This document shows, piece by piece, positions 43,253 through 53,115 of a stretch of DNA of 64,000 bases. A program made the translations under genes and the position numbers. Below the pieces are notes generated by a model. That model was not told the DNA's origin. It was given only the letters and a program-made list of their open reading frames with translations, and ran no database searches. Numbering within the stretch: position 1 is the first letter of the stretch; the number at the start of each line of letters is the position of its first letter. Source of the stretch: Pseudo-nitzschia pungens (taxonomy: Eukaryota > Bacillariophyta > Bacillariophyceae > Bacillariales > Bacillariaceae); contig CM074765.1 of assembly GCA_037355855.1 (NCBI GenBank), positions 3,348,001 to 3,412,000 of the forward strand, written 5' to 3'.

Positions 43253-46200
43253 TTACGATGTAATAGGATCCCTGCAATAATAGGGATGTACTCTCCTAAT
43301 GTTAACCCGGTCGGTTACAAAGGGAGCAGTTTCAATAGTTACAGTTCCATTATCATGGGCCTTGAGCACCTTGTAAGGTCCTTGTCGTGGGAAGGATAGT
43401 TTTGGAATAATGCCCTTCCTTTCCAGGGTGACATAGTCTCCTTCTTTATAGACATGGGGGATCCTCTTCTGGTTTTCCCTGATGTTGCTCTTGTGGATGC
43501 TTTTCTGCTTCCTTGCTTGGATTGCTTCCCAATCCACTGGGAAGTTCACCGGCATGAACATGTCTCGACCAAACACCAGTTGCGCTGGGGAGTACCCCAG
43601 GGTGGTATGGATGGCGCTTCTGATAGCATATGCTGCCTTGGTGGTGAATTCCTCAAAAGGGTCCTCCTCGTGGAGGTCCCTGTTTTCCAGGTTGAAGGAC
43701 AACAGACAGTCCTTTAATACCTGATGGATCCTTTCCAACACCGAGTTGGATTGTGGGTTCCAAGCCCCGCTGGGCTTTCTTTTCATCCCCATGTTGTCAC
43801 AGAGCTCTTGGAACTCTGCTTTGAACTCACTCCCGCCATCAAAGCCAATTTCCTTTGGGCGCGGATATCTTGCCAGCCAGGTACTGTCCAACAATCGTTG
43901 AGTTTCTGCTGCATTTGGGGAGTCCTTCAGGTGAGCCAGTTCAAACCATCCGGTCACTGGGTCCACCATGGTGAGGACATGGATTTGGTAGTCTTTACCA
44001 TTTTTGTTGTGGACAGTTGCAGGTCCCCAGAGGTCCACATTGACCCTCTGCCATTTGGTGACCTCAGCTGCTTTTTCCGGTAGTAGTCCATACTTCTTCC
44101 GGCCACTCTTCTTAAACATCTGACACGTGTGGCAGTGTTTGCAGAGGTCCTGAACGTCCTTCCGTAGGCCTTTCCAGGTGAACACTGAGCGTATGCTCTG
44201 TTCCATTCTCTTTTCTCCGGGATGGACCAACATGCTGTGGTACCATTCCATAACTCTATCCTTGAGTTTGTCCGGGATCAGAATCTTCCCTTCCTTGTGG
44301 ATTAGGTTGTAACCTTCCACATTTTTGGTGGTTAGGCGGTTGTCTTTTTCCAGAGCACTCATGATTCCTGTGTCCTTTTGCTGGTAGAACTGAATCATGT
44401 CCGGGGCAAGTGGGAATGCACTATTGCCCTGGAATTCTTCCGGCGCTTCTTCTCCAAGTGGGAATAGGAGTTGTCGGAGGTGCTCTTCCTCGTCCGCGTA
44501 GGTGAGGGGCTTATTTGGTGGTAGCCATTCCACCGTATCTGCTGGGTCATCCTTAATATCCAGTCGTGATAGTGCATCTGCTGCATCGTTGTCTTTGCCA
44601 GCCACATGCTTGACTACCGGGTGGAACTCCTCCATGAGGAGTCTCCACCGGACCATCCTTTGGGTGGGCATCTGCTGATAGAGCAGGTTAAGGTGGTCTG
44701 TGTGAATAATCACATCTTGTCCTCGTAGGATTCCTTCAAACGCTTTCAAGCCTTCCACTATACCAAGGAGTTCTTTTTCCCCGACAGTGTAGTTGAGCTG
44801 CGCTGAGTTCAGTTTCCTTGTGTAGAAACCAAGGGGTTTGCCATCTTGGCATACGGTTGCTCCCAGTTGCCTGTCACTGGCGTCTGAGTAGAGATGAAAT
44901 GGTTTCGTAAAATCCGGGAATGCGAGTTTCGCTTCATCTGCGAGCATCCTCTTCGCCTCCATGAAAGCTTTCTGCTCTGCTGGACCCCAGTACCAATTCA
45001 TTTTGCCCTTTTTCCCTGCTAGTTTGTTCAGAGGGGCTAGGATGTGGGAGCGGCGCTTCCACATGTCCCGGTAGAAATTTACCATTCCAAGGAACATCTT
45101 GAGTTGCTTAGTGTTCTTGGGGGCTTCCAGGCGTTTCATCGCCTCCAGTTTCTTTGGCTGGGGCTGAATGCCCTCTGTTGTTAACAGAAATCCCAGATAT
45201 TCCACTTCTTTTTGCATGAAGAAGGATTTTCTGAGGTTGGCTCGAAAGCCGGCGTCATCCAGTCTTTGTAGGACTGTATCGATTTTGTCGAGGTGATCCT
45301 GCTCAGATTCCCCCTCTCGTTGGATGATTAAGATATCATCGATGTAGACGAGGACATAGTCCAGGTCGCCGAGTAGGTTCATCATGACGGACTGGAAGAT
45401 ATCCGGTGCGCATGCGATTCCCATTGCCAGTCTCTTGTAGGCATATTTTCCCCATGGCAAAATGGTAGAGCAAATCTTTTGGCTCTCCTTGCAAATGGGA
45501 ATGGTGTAATATCCCTGGGACAAGTCCAGCGCCGTAGCTGATTTGAACTTTTGGAGCCTTTGGATTGTTTCCCCTATTCGTGGTAGTGGGAATGGTTTTC
45601 GTTGGATGGCGGCGTTCATTTTCCGGAAGTCGGTGAGAACTCGGATATCGCCTGTCTTCTTTGGTTGGCAGAAGGTCGGGGACGCCCATGGTGAGTCATC
45701 ATCGTGGGGGAGTTTTTCCAATACCCCGATGTCACAGAGCCTGGTGATCTCCTTTCGGAGTGCCTGTTCAAAGGCATGGGGCACAGAGTAGTACCTCTGC
45801 CGGACCGGTTTGACTCCTGGTTGGAGCTCAATGGACACCGGTTCTATATTCTTCAGTAGTCCCAGACCTCCTCCAAAGAGTGTCGGGAATTTCTTCAGTG
45901 TTTTCTTCAAGGCTTCCTTGGATTCCGCAGTAATCTCTAGTTCGTTGACCATAGCGTCTATATCGACTTTGGAGTAGTCTGCGTCCAAGATTTTGGCTTG
46001 CCTCTCTTCCTCTTGTTGGAGGATTGGACTCTGTGTGTTGGCAAAGAATACTGCCTCACATTTGTCCGGGTTCGAGAGCTCCCCCATCCCCTTCATGGGA
46101 ATAGAGTCACCCTGCCATTCTATTGTTCGGGAGCTGTATTTTATGTCCAGTCCCAGTTGTGCCATTAGATCGGATCCTATAATCATGTCATAGGGTACTT

Positions 46201-46522
46201 CCTCATGGTGATGATACTCATCCACTTGGAAGGTCCATTTGATGGTCTTAGAGTTTGAAAATTCTATCAGCCTTAGTCCCACTGAAGCCGCAGACTTGGT
46301 TCTGAACTTGCCTCCGTACGTGTTGTAGGTGACAGATCTTTGGTCTCGGTTCGTTAGTTGACTTCGGTCGACAAATTGCCTTAGTACGATGGATTTGGAG
46401 CCACCGGAGTCTAGTAGTCCCCGGAGCATCCTCCCCCTTCCCTTGTGGTCCAATACCTCCACACAGACGTCTGCAAACCTGTTGATGATGCGCGGTCCGG
46501 TGTGGATGGTATCAGAAGCCAT
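43253..46522 (-). CDS. pol: Ty3-type Pol polyprotein
   Basis: 1089 residues. Protease GLLDSGGSKSIV with the catalytic Asp at residue 38 and MIIGSDLM later. Reverse transcriptase has VLTDFRKMNAAI, ALDLSQGYYTIPI and YIDDILII (YIDD at 393-396). RNase H has LYSDASDRQLGA, VGEKELLGIV and HTDHLNLLY. Integrase has H-x3-H...CKHCHTC, then the DDE triad in NVDLWGPA, GFDGGSEF and NSVLERIHQ. The C-terminus has EGDYVTLERKGIIPKLSFPRQGPYKVL, a GPY/F module; no chromodomain is visible. The ATG at 46520-46522 directly follows the gag UGA in the same frame, so expression may use readthrough, or termination and restart. Confidence 0.96.
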   Translation of the reverse strand: MASDTIHTGPRIINRFADVCVEVLDHKGRGRMLRGLLDSGGSKSIVLRQFVDRSQLTNRDQRSVTYNTYGGKFRTKSAASVGLRLIEFSNSKTIKWTFQVDEYHHHEEVPYDMIIGSDLMAQLGLDIKYSSRTIEWQGDSIPMKGMGELSNPDKCEAVFFANTQSPILQQEEERQAKILDADYSKVDIDAMVNELEITAESKEALKKTLKKFPTLFGGGLGLLKNIEPVSIELQPGVKPVRQRYYSVPHAFEQALRKEITRLCDIGVLEKLPHDDDSPWASPTFCQPKKTGDIRVLTDFRKMNAAIQRKPFPLPRIGETIQRLQKFKSATALDLSQGYYTIPICKESQKICSTILPWGKYAYKRLAMGIACAPDIFQSVMMNLLGDLDYVLVYIDDILIIQREGESEQDHLDKIDTVLQRLDDAGFRANLRKSFFMQKEVEYLGFLLTTEGIQPQPKKLEAMKRLEAPKNTKQLKMFLGMVNFYRDMWKRRSHILAPLNKLAGKKGKMNWYWGPAEQKAFMEAKRMLADEAKLAFPDFTKPFHLYSDASDRQLGATVCQDGKPLGFYTRKLNSAQLNYTVGEKELLGIVEGLKAFEGILRGQDVIIHTDHLNLLYQQMPTQRMVRWRLLMEEFHPVVKHVAGKDNDAADALSRLDIKDDPADTVEWLPPNKPLTYADEEEHLRQLLFPLGEEAPEEFQGNSAFPLAPDMIQFYQQKDTGIMSALEKDNRLTTKNVEGYNLIHKEGKILIPDKLKDRVMEWYHSMLVHPGEKRMEQSIRSVFTWKGLRKDVQDLCKHCHTCQMFKKSGRKKYGLLPEKAAEVTKWQRVNVDLWGPATVHNKNGKDYQIHVLTMVDPVTGWFELAHLKDSPNAAETQRLLDSTWLARYPRPKEIGFDGGSEFKAEFQELCDNMGMKRKPSGAWNPQSNSVLERIHQVLKDCLLSFNLENRDLHEEDPFEEFTTKAAYAIRSAIHTTLGYSPAQLVFGRDMFMPVNFPVDWEAIQARKQKSIHKSNIRENQKRIPHVYKEGDYVTLERKGIIPKLSFPRQGPYKVLKAHDNGTVTIETAPFVTDRVNIRRVHPYYCRDPITS

Positions 46523-47962
46523 TCAGTTGTGGGATCCCTTCTTTTTAAAGGTCTTTCTGTACTTTCTTCTGTACTCTTTGAGTTCCCGTTCGGAGATGTC
46601 GATCTCGTCATCGGAGACTTCGTGGTCAGCTTGGGCCGTGGCCAGTACGTAAGAGTACTCGTGGTTCGATAGGTTCCTTCCCCAGTGGGGTTTGGAGTGT
46701 TGCTCAGTGTCTGAGTCTTGTTCTTTTGCCACAAAGTGCTCCTTGAGCAGGTTGATGGTTTCCCGGTCGAACTTCCCCTTCTTGTGGGGACCACCGGTTA
46801 GTTTCCAGCATTTGCCGGCATGGACCTTGCCACAGGTCTTGCATAGCTGTTTGTTGCTGTTGTCCGCAGGGCGCTTCTTTTTGCCAGGGGATTTCCCGTG
46901 GTGGGTTCCTCCCCCAGAAGCGGCCTTGGGATTCTTCTTGGTGACACCGGTCTGCTTTTCGAGGTCGGTGATGCGTTGTTGCATTAGTGCTTCCTTCCGG
47001 ATGGTGATTTCCAGGTTTTCGAGCTTGTCGATAGTGGTGTTAAAGGAGTGGGTGTAGAGGTCCCAGCTAATGTGCTCCAGCTTCTCGCGTTGGGAGTGGG
47101 TCATGTTGGCATCTAGGATTTCCTTCATTTCTCCTTGGGTGAAACTTCTTGGTGTTTCCATTTGGTCACTGCCACATTCCCAGAGGCAATCTGGGAGGTA
47201 GCTTTGGAGTTCGGCCATTCGGTTGGCCCAGGCTCTAATGCCATGTTTGAGGTCCACGCGCATGCCTCGCATGAATCGTCGGAGGACGATATACGAGCGC
47301 TTGCCGTGTTGGTCATTGCCAAAGATTTTGAGCTTGAGGGCATGCATGCATTCCTCGATGACATCCTTTCTGTACTCCTGGGATTGGTAGTACTGGATGA
47401 GGGCGCTTGCGACCTTTTTCTTTGGGATTGGAGACTCGAGGTTGTCGGTCTCTGATTCTTTGTCCGATCTCGCCGTGGCTGTGTCGGTTTTGTCGGCGTT
47501 TGGAGATTTCTCCTTTGCCTTCTCCTTGGAGGCTCCCGTGGGAGTTTCGGTGGCGTCTTGCCCCAGTGATAGCAGGATGTTTGCTTGGTCCCTTTGTTCG
47601 ATCTCTTGGATCTTTTTCTGTACGTGTCTGGTGTGATGGACCTTGTGGGTCGGTTCGGCCAAGTAGGTCTGCGCGAGTGTTCGCTGGACAAGTCCGAGTG
47701 CCTCAATAGAGAGGATTCTCTGTAGAACCTCCAATTTCTGGTCCCCGTTGAGTTTGTCATTGCCAGCAATTTTCTGGTCAAAGTCTCTCTTCCAGATAAG
47801 GAAGAGTTCTGGTCTTTCAGTACCATTGAGAACCTTCAGGTAGTCGCTGAATGCGATTCCACCTTGTTCGCTGTCTACATTCATCTTTACGGTGGTGGCG
47901 TCTTCCGGCCAGTCCTCCCGTGTGACGTTGAAGGGTTTCAATTTGGTTCCTTTGGTCGCCAT
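46523..47962 (-). CDS. gag: Ty3-type Gag polyprotein
   Basis: 479 residues from ATG 47962. The N-terminal half is capsid-like and helical. A charged Lys/Glu/Asp linker follows (about residues 145-180), then a second helical part. The zinc knuckle CKTCGKVHAGKC (C-x2-C-x3-H-x3-C, about residues 366-377) differs in spacing from the classic CCHC. The C-terminus is basic (REKEY/KYRKTFKKKGSHN-like) and stops at UGA 46523-46525. The protein should assemble particles and bind the element RNA. Confidence 0.9.
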   Translation of the reverse strand: MATKGTKLKPFNVTREDWPEDATTVKMNVDSEQGGIAFSDYLKVLNGTERPELFLIWKRDFDQKIAGNDKLNGDQKLEVLQRILSIEALGLVQRTLAQTYLAEPTHKVHHTRHVQKKIQEIEQRDQANILLSLGQDATETPTGASKEKAKEKSPNADKTDTATARSDKESETDNLESPIPKKKVASALIQYYQSQEYRKDVIEECMHALKLKIFGNDQHGKRSYIVLRRFMRGMRVDLKHGIRAWANRMAELQSYLPDCLWECGSDQMETPRSFTQGEMKEILDANMTHSQREKLEHISWDLYTHSFNTTIDKLENLEITIRKEALMQQRITDLEKQTGVTKKNPKAASGGGTHHGKSPGKKKRPADNSNKQLCKTCGKVHAGKCWKLTGGPHKKGKFDRETINLLKEHFVAKEQDSDTEQHSKPHWGRNLSNHEYSYVLATAQADHEVSDDEIDISERELKEYRRKYRKTFKKKGSHN

Positions 47963-48698
47963 GGTTAATCAGTTTTATTTATTTTATTTGGTTTAGTTAC
48001 TTTATTTTTGTTATCTGTTAATTTTAGTGTGGAAATGAGCAAGAGTGACTGCTCCAGATTTTGCAGTTTTTGCTACTAGATTTGGTTTCCACGCGATAAC
48101 TCGTGTTGTAACTGATTTTGTTTCCAACCATCGTGATGGTGGGAGTTGTTTCTCTCTTTGGTTCCCGGGAATCCTATGGTTCTCCGGAGTTGTTTCTGTT
48201 TTTATTTCGTGGGATTCGATTCCCGTGGTTCTCCGGCGTTGCTTCCCTATTAAGCAATCACCGGGCCGGTCCCACTTCCCGTTTCCCGTGGGATTGGTGG
48301 TGTTTGGGTATTCATTATATACCTTTCCGGATATCCGTATATTTCGGTTGTGGTTGGCATCCCTGTTCGGTCTGTCCATCCACTCAGTGTTGGTCCAATT
48401 AGTCCACTCACTGAATTATGTGTCACTTTTTCGACACTCATTTTATTCGATTATTTCTTTTGTCGACCATGGTCCTGTTCAGGTACTTAGGTGTCTCTGT
48501 TGCTGCTGTTGCTCCCTTCTTTGGGCCCCAACAGTTGCTGGGGTCGGTCTTCCTTGTGCTGCAGACACTGGATATCCTTCTCCCTGTTTTTGCTTCTCTG
48601 CGCCTCCATTTTTGGCAGTCTTTCGGTCCCGTCGGCGCCTTGGTCGATCGGTACCTTTCTGCTCATGGTCATCAGCGCTCAGCTTGATTTTAAAATCA
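47963..48698 (-). other. Leader of the intact Ty3 element
   Basis: 736-bp untranslated leader between 5' LTR and gag. Directly inside the LTR on the coding strand lies the palindrome TGATTTTAAAATCA, followed by AGCTGAGCGCTGATGACC. No tRNA-type TGG primer site is obvious. Short open frames are present but without recognisable domains. Confidence 0.6.
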
Positions 48699-48893
48699 TG
48701 CCATACCCCGGGTCTACTAGTGATTAGAATAGTAGTGATATGCAAATTGTGAGCTCTATCAATTAGTCTATATGCTACAGTTCTAAGAGCTCTCTAACAA
48801 TCAGCGATTCCATCGGCTCGCCGATTGTTTTCTTTTATCCTTATCCTTAATCCAGTCCCGTGTGGACTCGTGACTGTATTTTGGTGCACGGCA
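48699..48893 (-). repeat. 5' LTR
   Basis: 195 bp, appears identical to 43040-43234. Confidence 0.95.
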
Positions 48894-48898
48894 GATCT

Positions 48899-49597
48899 TA
48901 CTCATTATTAAGGTGAGTTATCACATCACATTTAAAAAGTAAGAGGAAATCTGGCAAAAAAAATTGTTCAAGGTTTTTGACTGGTAACTTACCATTTACC
49001 TGTACTAGATAACTAACCTTACTACGTGTAGTAATCTTACCGGTAGATCTGCGGCGATGATTATTTTTCCCGCAAGAGGACGAATAATCTTACCAGGACT
49101 GAGTAACTACGAATGACTTACCGTACGGTAATGTACCTGATACAGGTATTTGTGTGAATTTGTTCCATAACCTTACGAAGTGATCGCAATTAATCGTCCA
49201 GAATGACTGGCTGCCAGAGTGAAAATTCAGAACTGACGTAGTGAACCAACGACTCAAAACCTTTCGGACCGTAGAAATTCGACGCGGCTTGAGTGTAAAA
49301 TTTACGTTCCGTCGAGTACGTACCGGCAGTCCTACTACCAAACACCATCGTACCCGTACAGCGAGTAGCTCACGTACGACGGAACCAGCAACAAGTCAGA
49401 CAGACAGTCGTTCGGTTTGATGGGAAAAGTTGCATCAACACATCAAAACTCTTCCAACGAAGAACTTTTTCGAAAAGCATCTTCGAATGGAAAGAATAAG
49501 AACAATAATATCAAGATTACAGACTTCGCACTGATTACTATCAAGCTACAAGCAAATACAACCTCGGACCCTCTGCCTGCATACATTTGTATAAATC
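48899..49597. other. No gene seen; upstream region of the pseudouridine synthase gene
   Basis: Mixed sequence rich in TTACCGTA-like motifs. Presumed promoter and 5' leader of the gene at 49598; no defined element recognised. Confidence 0.45.
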
Positions 49598-50819
49598 ATG
49601 AAGTTTTCTACGACAGCCACTCTACTTGCCATCGCCGTGTCGGGAGGAGCGGCCTTCACGCCGTCCTTTGGGTCCTCTCGCGAAACACCGTCGACCAAAA
49701 TTTACAATTCTCTCGAAGTTCTCGTGGAAGTGCCAGTGGAAGAAGCAACCCAAATTGAGACTGTTGAGGTCGAGGCAGATAAAGAGGATTACGAGGGACC
49801 CCTGACTGCAGAATTGATCAATTCGAGACTGGAAAAGCAACTTGCCAAAATGCGGTTGAAAGATCAAACGTCCAAGCAACTGCAGAAAGAGGTACGACTA
49901 CTTTTTGAAAATCTTTCTCCATCATTGCGATGTGGTTGAACTTTCTATCCACAGTTCGATTCTGTGACTAATGTTTTATTGATTCGTTGCTTTGGATCAT
50001 GGAACATATTAGGATCTGGTCATCATTCACGAGGATAAAAATATCCTTGTCGTCGACAAACCTTCCGGTGTGTTGACTGTTCCTGGCAAGGGCGACAACC
50101 CTTCGTTGGCGGAAACCGTTCACGCGAACGTCAAAAATAGTTTGCCCACCGGCGATCACATGGTTGTCCACAGACTGGGAATGGACACCTCGGGGTTGAT
50201 TATCATGGCGAAAAATAAGAACGCAGTCCGGGAACTCAACGGTGTCTTTCGATCTCGAAAGGTCGACCGACGATACGAAGCCCTTGTTGCGGGACACATT
50301 GAAAAGGACGACGGAATTATCAATCTGCCGGTCATGCGGGATTACCGTTGTCCGCCATTTGTTCGGATTTCTACCGATGATCACCAATGGGCACTGGTTG
50401 ACTTGACGGCCGAGGACGTTGGAAAAAAGATTTTGGAGGGTCCCAAAGAAAGCATTACCAAATACGAGGTTGTATCGAGAGAATTTTTGCAGGGTTTCCC
50501 GGTCACACGCGTGACACTCACTAGCATTACCGGGCGATACCATCAGATCAATGTGCACCTGGCGGCCTTTGGACACCCGATTATCGGCGATAACGTGTAC
50601 GGAATAAACGGAGAAGCATTGCCGAACGGCGGCTTGACACCAGCGGAATTGAACGAACTGATTCCCAATCCCAACCGAGCCGATGATGAAACCCAACTCC
50701 TGCTCAACGAGTCGGTGAATGCAAAGAAATTACCACCTTGTGTTCATGCCAAATACATCAAATTTACACACCCCATCACGAAGAAAGAATATGAATTCAG
50801 CACAACCTCGCCTTTTTAA
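49598..50819 (+). CDS. RluA-type RNA pseudouridine synthase, putative plastid targeting
   Basis: Exon 1 is 49598-49891 and exon 2 is 50013-50819; the intron is 121 bp with GTACGA donor and ATTAG acceptor, phase 0; 366 residues. The family turns uridine into pseudouridine in structured RNA. MKFSTTATLLAIAVSGGAAF followed by TP is a signal-peptide-like start with an Ala-Phe junction of the diatom plastid type, so chloroplast rRNA or another organellar RNA is the likely target (inference). Family motifs are ILVVDKPSGVLTVPG (motif I), HRLGMDTSGLIIMAK (motif II, about residues 151-165), RRYEALVAGHI, VTLTSITGRYHQINVHLAAFGHPIIGDNVYG (RxHQIRxH/GHPIxGDxxYG region). In most RluA proteins motif II reads HRLD, where Asp is catalytic; here that position (about 154) is Gly and an Asp stands two residues later. 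Confidence 0.88.
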
Positions 50820-51227
50820 AATCGATTTCTCACGGTGAGTTTATGGGTTCGAGGACAGATACGATCTAGGTTGCGGGAGAGAAACAAAAAATTCAAGGCA
50901 ATGGGCGATTGAATCAAGTAGCCATTCTTCGGACAAAAAGAAACCCAGCATTCACAAACATTTACGATCTTTTGATGCGAAACGATATCTTTCGCAACAG
51001 GCAAGGAAGGAAAACACGCCTCGGCAGAAATGGGTGCGCGGAGTAGCTCGTCTGCAACATTCTCAGACTCATTCTACCACATCGCACCCAACGCAAGTCG
51101 GTGGGATCGACATCCCGATCTTAAGTTTGTTATAGAATCCAACGAACATGTTGATAGAATAGTGTGAAACAATCAAATTTGAAAAATATCTCCTATCTGC
51201 TCTAAAGTGCGTTGTTTCGATCCGAAT
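50820..51227. other. Convergent intergenic region
   Basis: Between the 3' ends of the pseudouridine synthase (plus) and the deaminase (minus) genes. No gene seen; presumably holds both polyadenylation regions. Confidence 0.5.
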
Positions 51228-52454
51228 TTATTTGTCGTCGTCGGTTACGGTCGCCACGAGGTCATCCAGATCCAATACGGGAGGTATGCCCGGACGGTAC
51301 AAGAGCACCGTGTGGCCGACAACCTGTGCCACGTGAGCCCCGAGACTAGCAGCTATCCGGTTGCCCAACTGCTTGGCCAATTTCTTCTTCCCAACGGCTT
51401 TGTTGAGTCGGATGTTGACCAGTTCTTCCTTCCACAGCAGTGCATCCAGGTGTTCCATCCATTCGGCGGGCAAAGCCAGCTCGTCCACCGATTCCTCGGT
51501 GGTTGCCTTTACCCTTGCGCTCCAGCTGACCTGTTGCATGGTGTTGTCTGCCTTTTTCTGACCCGCAATTTTTCGCAAACCCCGCCGCATCACGCCGGTC
51601 ACGTGGGAAAAGCTCTCCGAGTCGTAGTCCTTGGGCAGTATCCGCTTCACGAAGGAGTCGACCAACCGGGCGCATCCCCTGTCTCCGGCCATGTCCACGT
51701 CGATCCCGGCATCTTGCAAAACCTTGACACCGCCCCCGTCCACCCGGGGATTTGGGTCCCGAACTCCCACCACGACACGGTCGACCTTGGCAAGAGCCAG
51801 GGACGCCGCGCAGGGGGGTGTTTTTCCATAGTGGCAACAAGGTTCCAGGGTTACGTAGGCCGTGACCGGAACGTCGGCAAAGGCATCGCCAAAGAGTTTT
51901 TCGGGACCCTCGCTGGTGGCGCTGTCCTCCGTCGATCCCTTGTACTCGTCGATGAGTTCCCGGAGGTCGTCTCCGAAATTCCCGTCCAGAACCGATTTCG
52001 CCGCCTCGACTCCACTCTCGACGTGGCCCGCGGCTTCCAGCAGGGCAAAGATTTCGGCGTGGGGATATCCCGCCCGCGGGTGGAAACCGGAGCCCATCAC
52101 CTCACCGGTTTCTTGGTGCACCAACAGGCACCCTACGGCCGGGTTTGGAAAAGTGTGACCGGATCCAATCTTTGCGTGCGTTACGGCTTGTGCCAAGTAG
52201 TCTCGATCCTCCTTCGACAAGCGCGTGTTTCCGCCTTTGTTGTCGGTACTCGCGGCGGAGGAGGAGAACAAGGATGTGGGTGATCGAACTTTAGAACACG
52301 CCAAGGGGGAGCTCGCAGCACCGCCCAAACGGCTGCCGAGAGTCCGTTTCGAAGGAAGCAGGACCCATGATTGGACGTTCCAACAACGCGAAAGAGATAC
52401 GGTCACGAACATTGCTGCCACCGCGAGACTTCGTATCCTTATTCTGCGTTCCAT
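51228..52454 (-). CDS. RibD-type pyrimidine deaminase with C-terminal CRM/YhbY-like segment
   Basis: 408 residues, single exon, ATG 52454. The deaminase domain (about 82-280) has the zinc site HAE (132-134) and EPCCHYGKTPPC (204-215), matching diaminohydroxyphosphoribosylaminopyrimidine deaminase of riboflavin synthesis. FPNPAVGCLLV and DPNPRVDGGGV are further RibD signatures. An acidic insert of about 45 residues (148-193) interrupts the domain. No reductase (PyrR) domain follows. Instead residues 325-387 (LWKEELVNIRLNKAVGKK...ASLGAHVAQVVGHTVLLYRPG) resemble the second half of a CRM/YhbY RNA-binding domain, which usually ends in VVQVIGxxxVLYR. The usual GxxG loop of the first half is not visible. 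The N-terminus (about 1-35) is hydrophobic with a Ser/Arg-rich region after it, suggesting plastid import with Trp replacing Phe at the junction (QSW). The deaminase call is firm; the CRM call is moderate. Confidence 0.85.
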   Translation of the reverse strand: MERRIRIRSLAVAAMFVTVSLSRCWNVQSWVLLPSKRTLGSRLGGAASSPLACSKVRSPTSLFSSSAASTDNKGGNTRLSKEDRDYLAQAVTHAKIGSGHTFPNPAVGCLLVHQETGEVMGSGFHPRAGYPHAEIFALLEAAGHVESGVEAAKSVLDGNFGDDLRELIDEYKGSTEDSATSEGPEKLFGDAFADVPVTAYVTLEPCCHYGKTPPCAASLALAKVDRVVVGVRDPNPRVDGGGVKVLQDAGIDVDMAGDRGCARLVDSFVKRILPKDYDSESFSHVTGVMRRGLRKIAGQKKADNTMQQVSWSARVKATTEESVDELALPAEWMEHLDALLWKEELVNIRLNKAVGKKKLAKQLGNRIAASLGAHVAQVVGHTVLLYRPGIPPVLDLDDLVATVTDDDK

Positions 52455-53115
52455 ATCCTACGAATTTCTTTGTGCCTTGTTCTCGATTCCTGTTATCGGT
52501 GTTGCAAATATGCTATGGATCAGCTAGAGATGAAGAATTGACTTGACTGTGCCGAAGCCGATTGCCGAATTGCGACGGAGGTATTACCGTAGATCTGACA
52601 ACTTTTCACTTCTGATGTGAGGAGACAAAACGTACGCCTCTAAAAACATCAAAAACTCGAACGAGACTTTCCTTCCACCAGAAGAATGAGAATCATCTCA
52701 ATCAATCATCGCAATCTGTGGTTTGGAGGCGCCCCAAAAAAATCCAACCCGATTCTTATGTTACTGGAGTCTACGTACGTAAGTTACTCGTAGTGTTCGT
52801 CGTTGTTTTTGTTACCAGGCGGTCGTTCACTCACTAGGTATCGTTTACGACTATACCTGATCCAGTACCGGTAAGGTTACTGTTTACTGTATTTTTTTGT
52901 GAAAACTTAGTTGCGACACCCATCGCTTGGAACTAATGGAAATACTTGGATTTTTCTATTATATTCTTTTCGTCCTTATTATTGCTCAAGACAAAGGATT
53001 ATCATTCGATCCGGTGGTCCACCAATTGACCACGGATTTTGTCGGTGTGTTACATCCCGAACACATTCGTTCTGGGTTCGGAGTTCCGGTCTGTTTCGCT
53101 TGTCCCTAGTGTTGC
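52455..53115. other. Deaminase upstream region; no gene seen
   Basis: Lies between the 5' end of the deaminase gene and the 3' end of the SHMT gene. Short open frames only. Confidence 0.5.

Larger units (their letters stand above)
43040..48893 (-). mobile_element. Apparently intact Ty3-like LTR retrotransposon
   Basis: Two 195-bp LTRs (TGCCATACC...GTGCACGGCA) look identical. A perfect 5-bp target duplication GATCT lies at 43035-43039 and 48894-48898. On the minus strand: LTR, a 736-bp leader, gag (479 codons), a UGA immediately followed in frame by ATG, pol (1089 codons), LTR. Both frames are unbroken and all catalytic motifs are present, so this is a very recent and probably active copy. 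Its LTRs and Gag are unrelated to those of the 14948 family. Confidence 0.96.

Noticed and set aside
51207..52283. 358-codon plus-strand frame
   Set aside because: It is antisense to the deaminase gene, which has clear catalytic motifs; the shadow has none.
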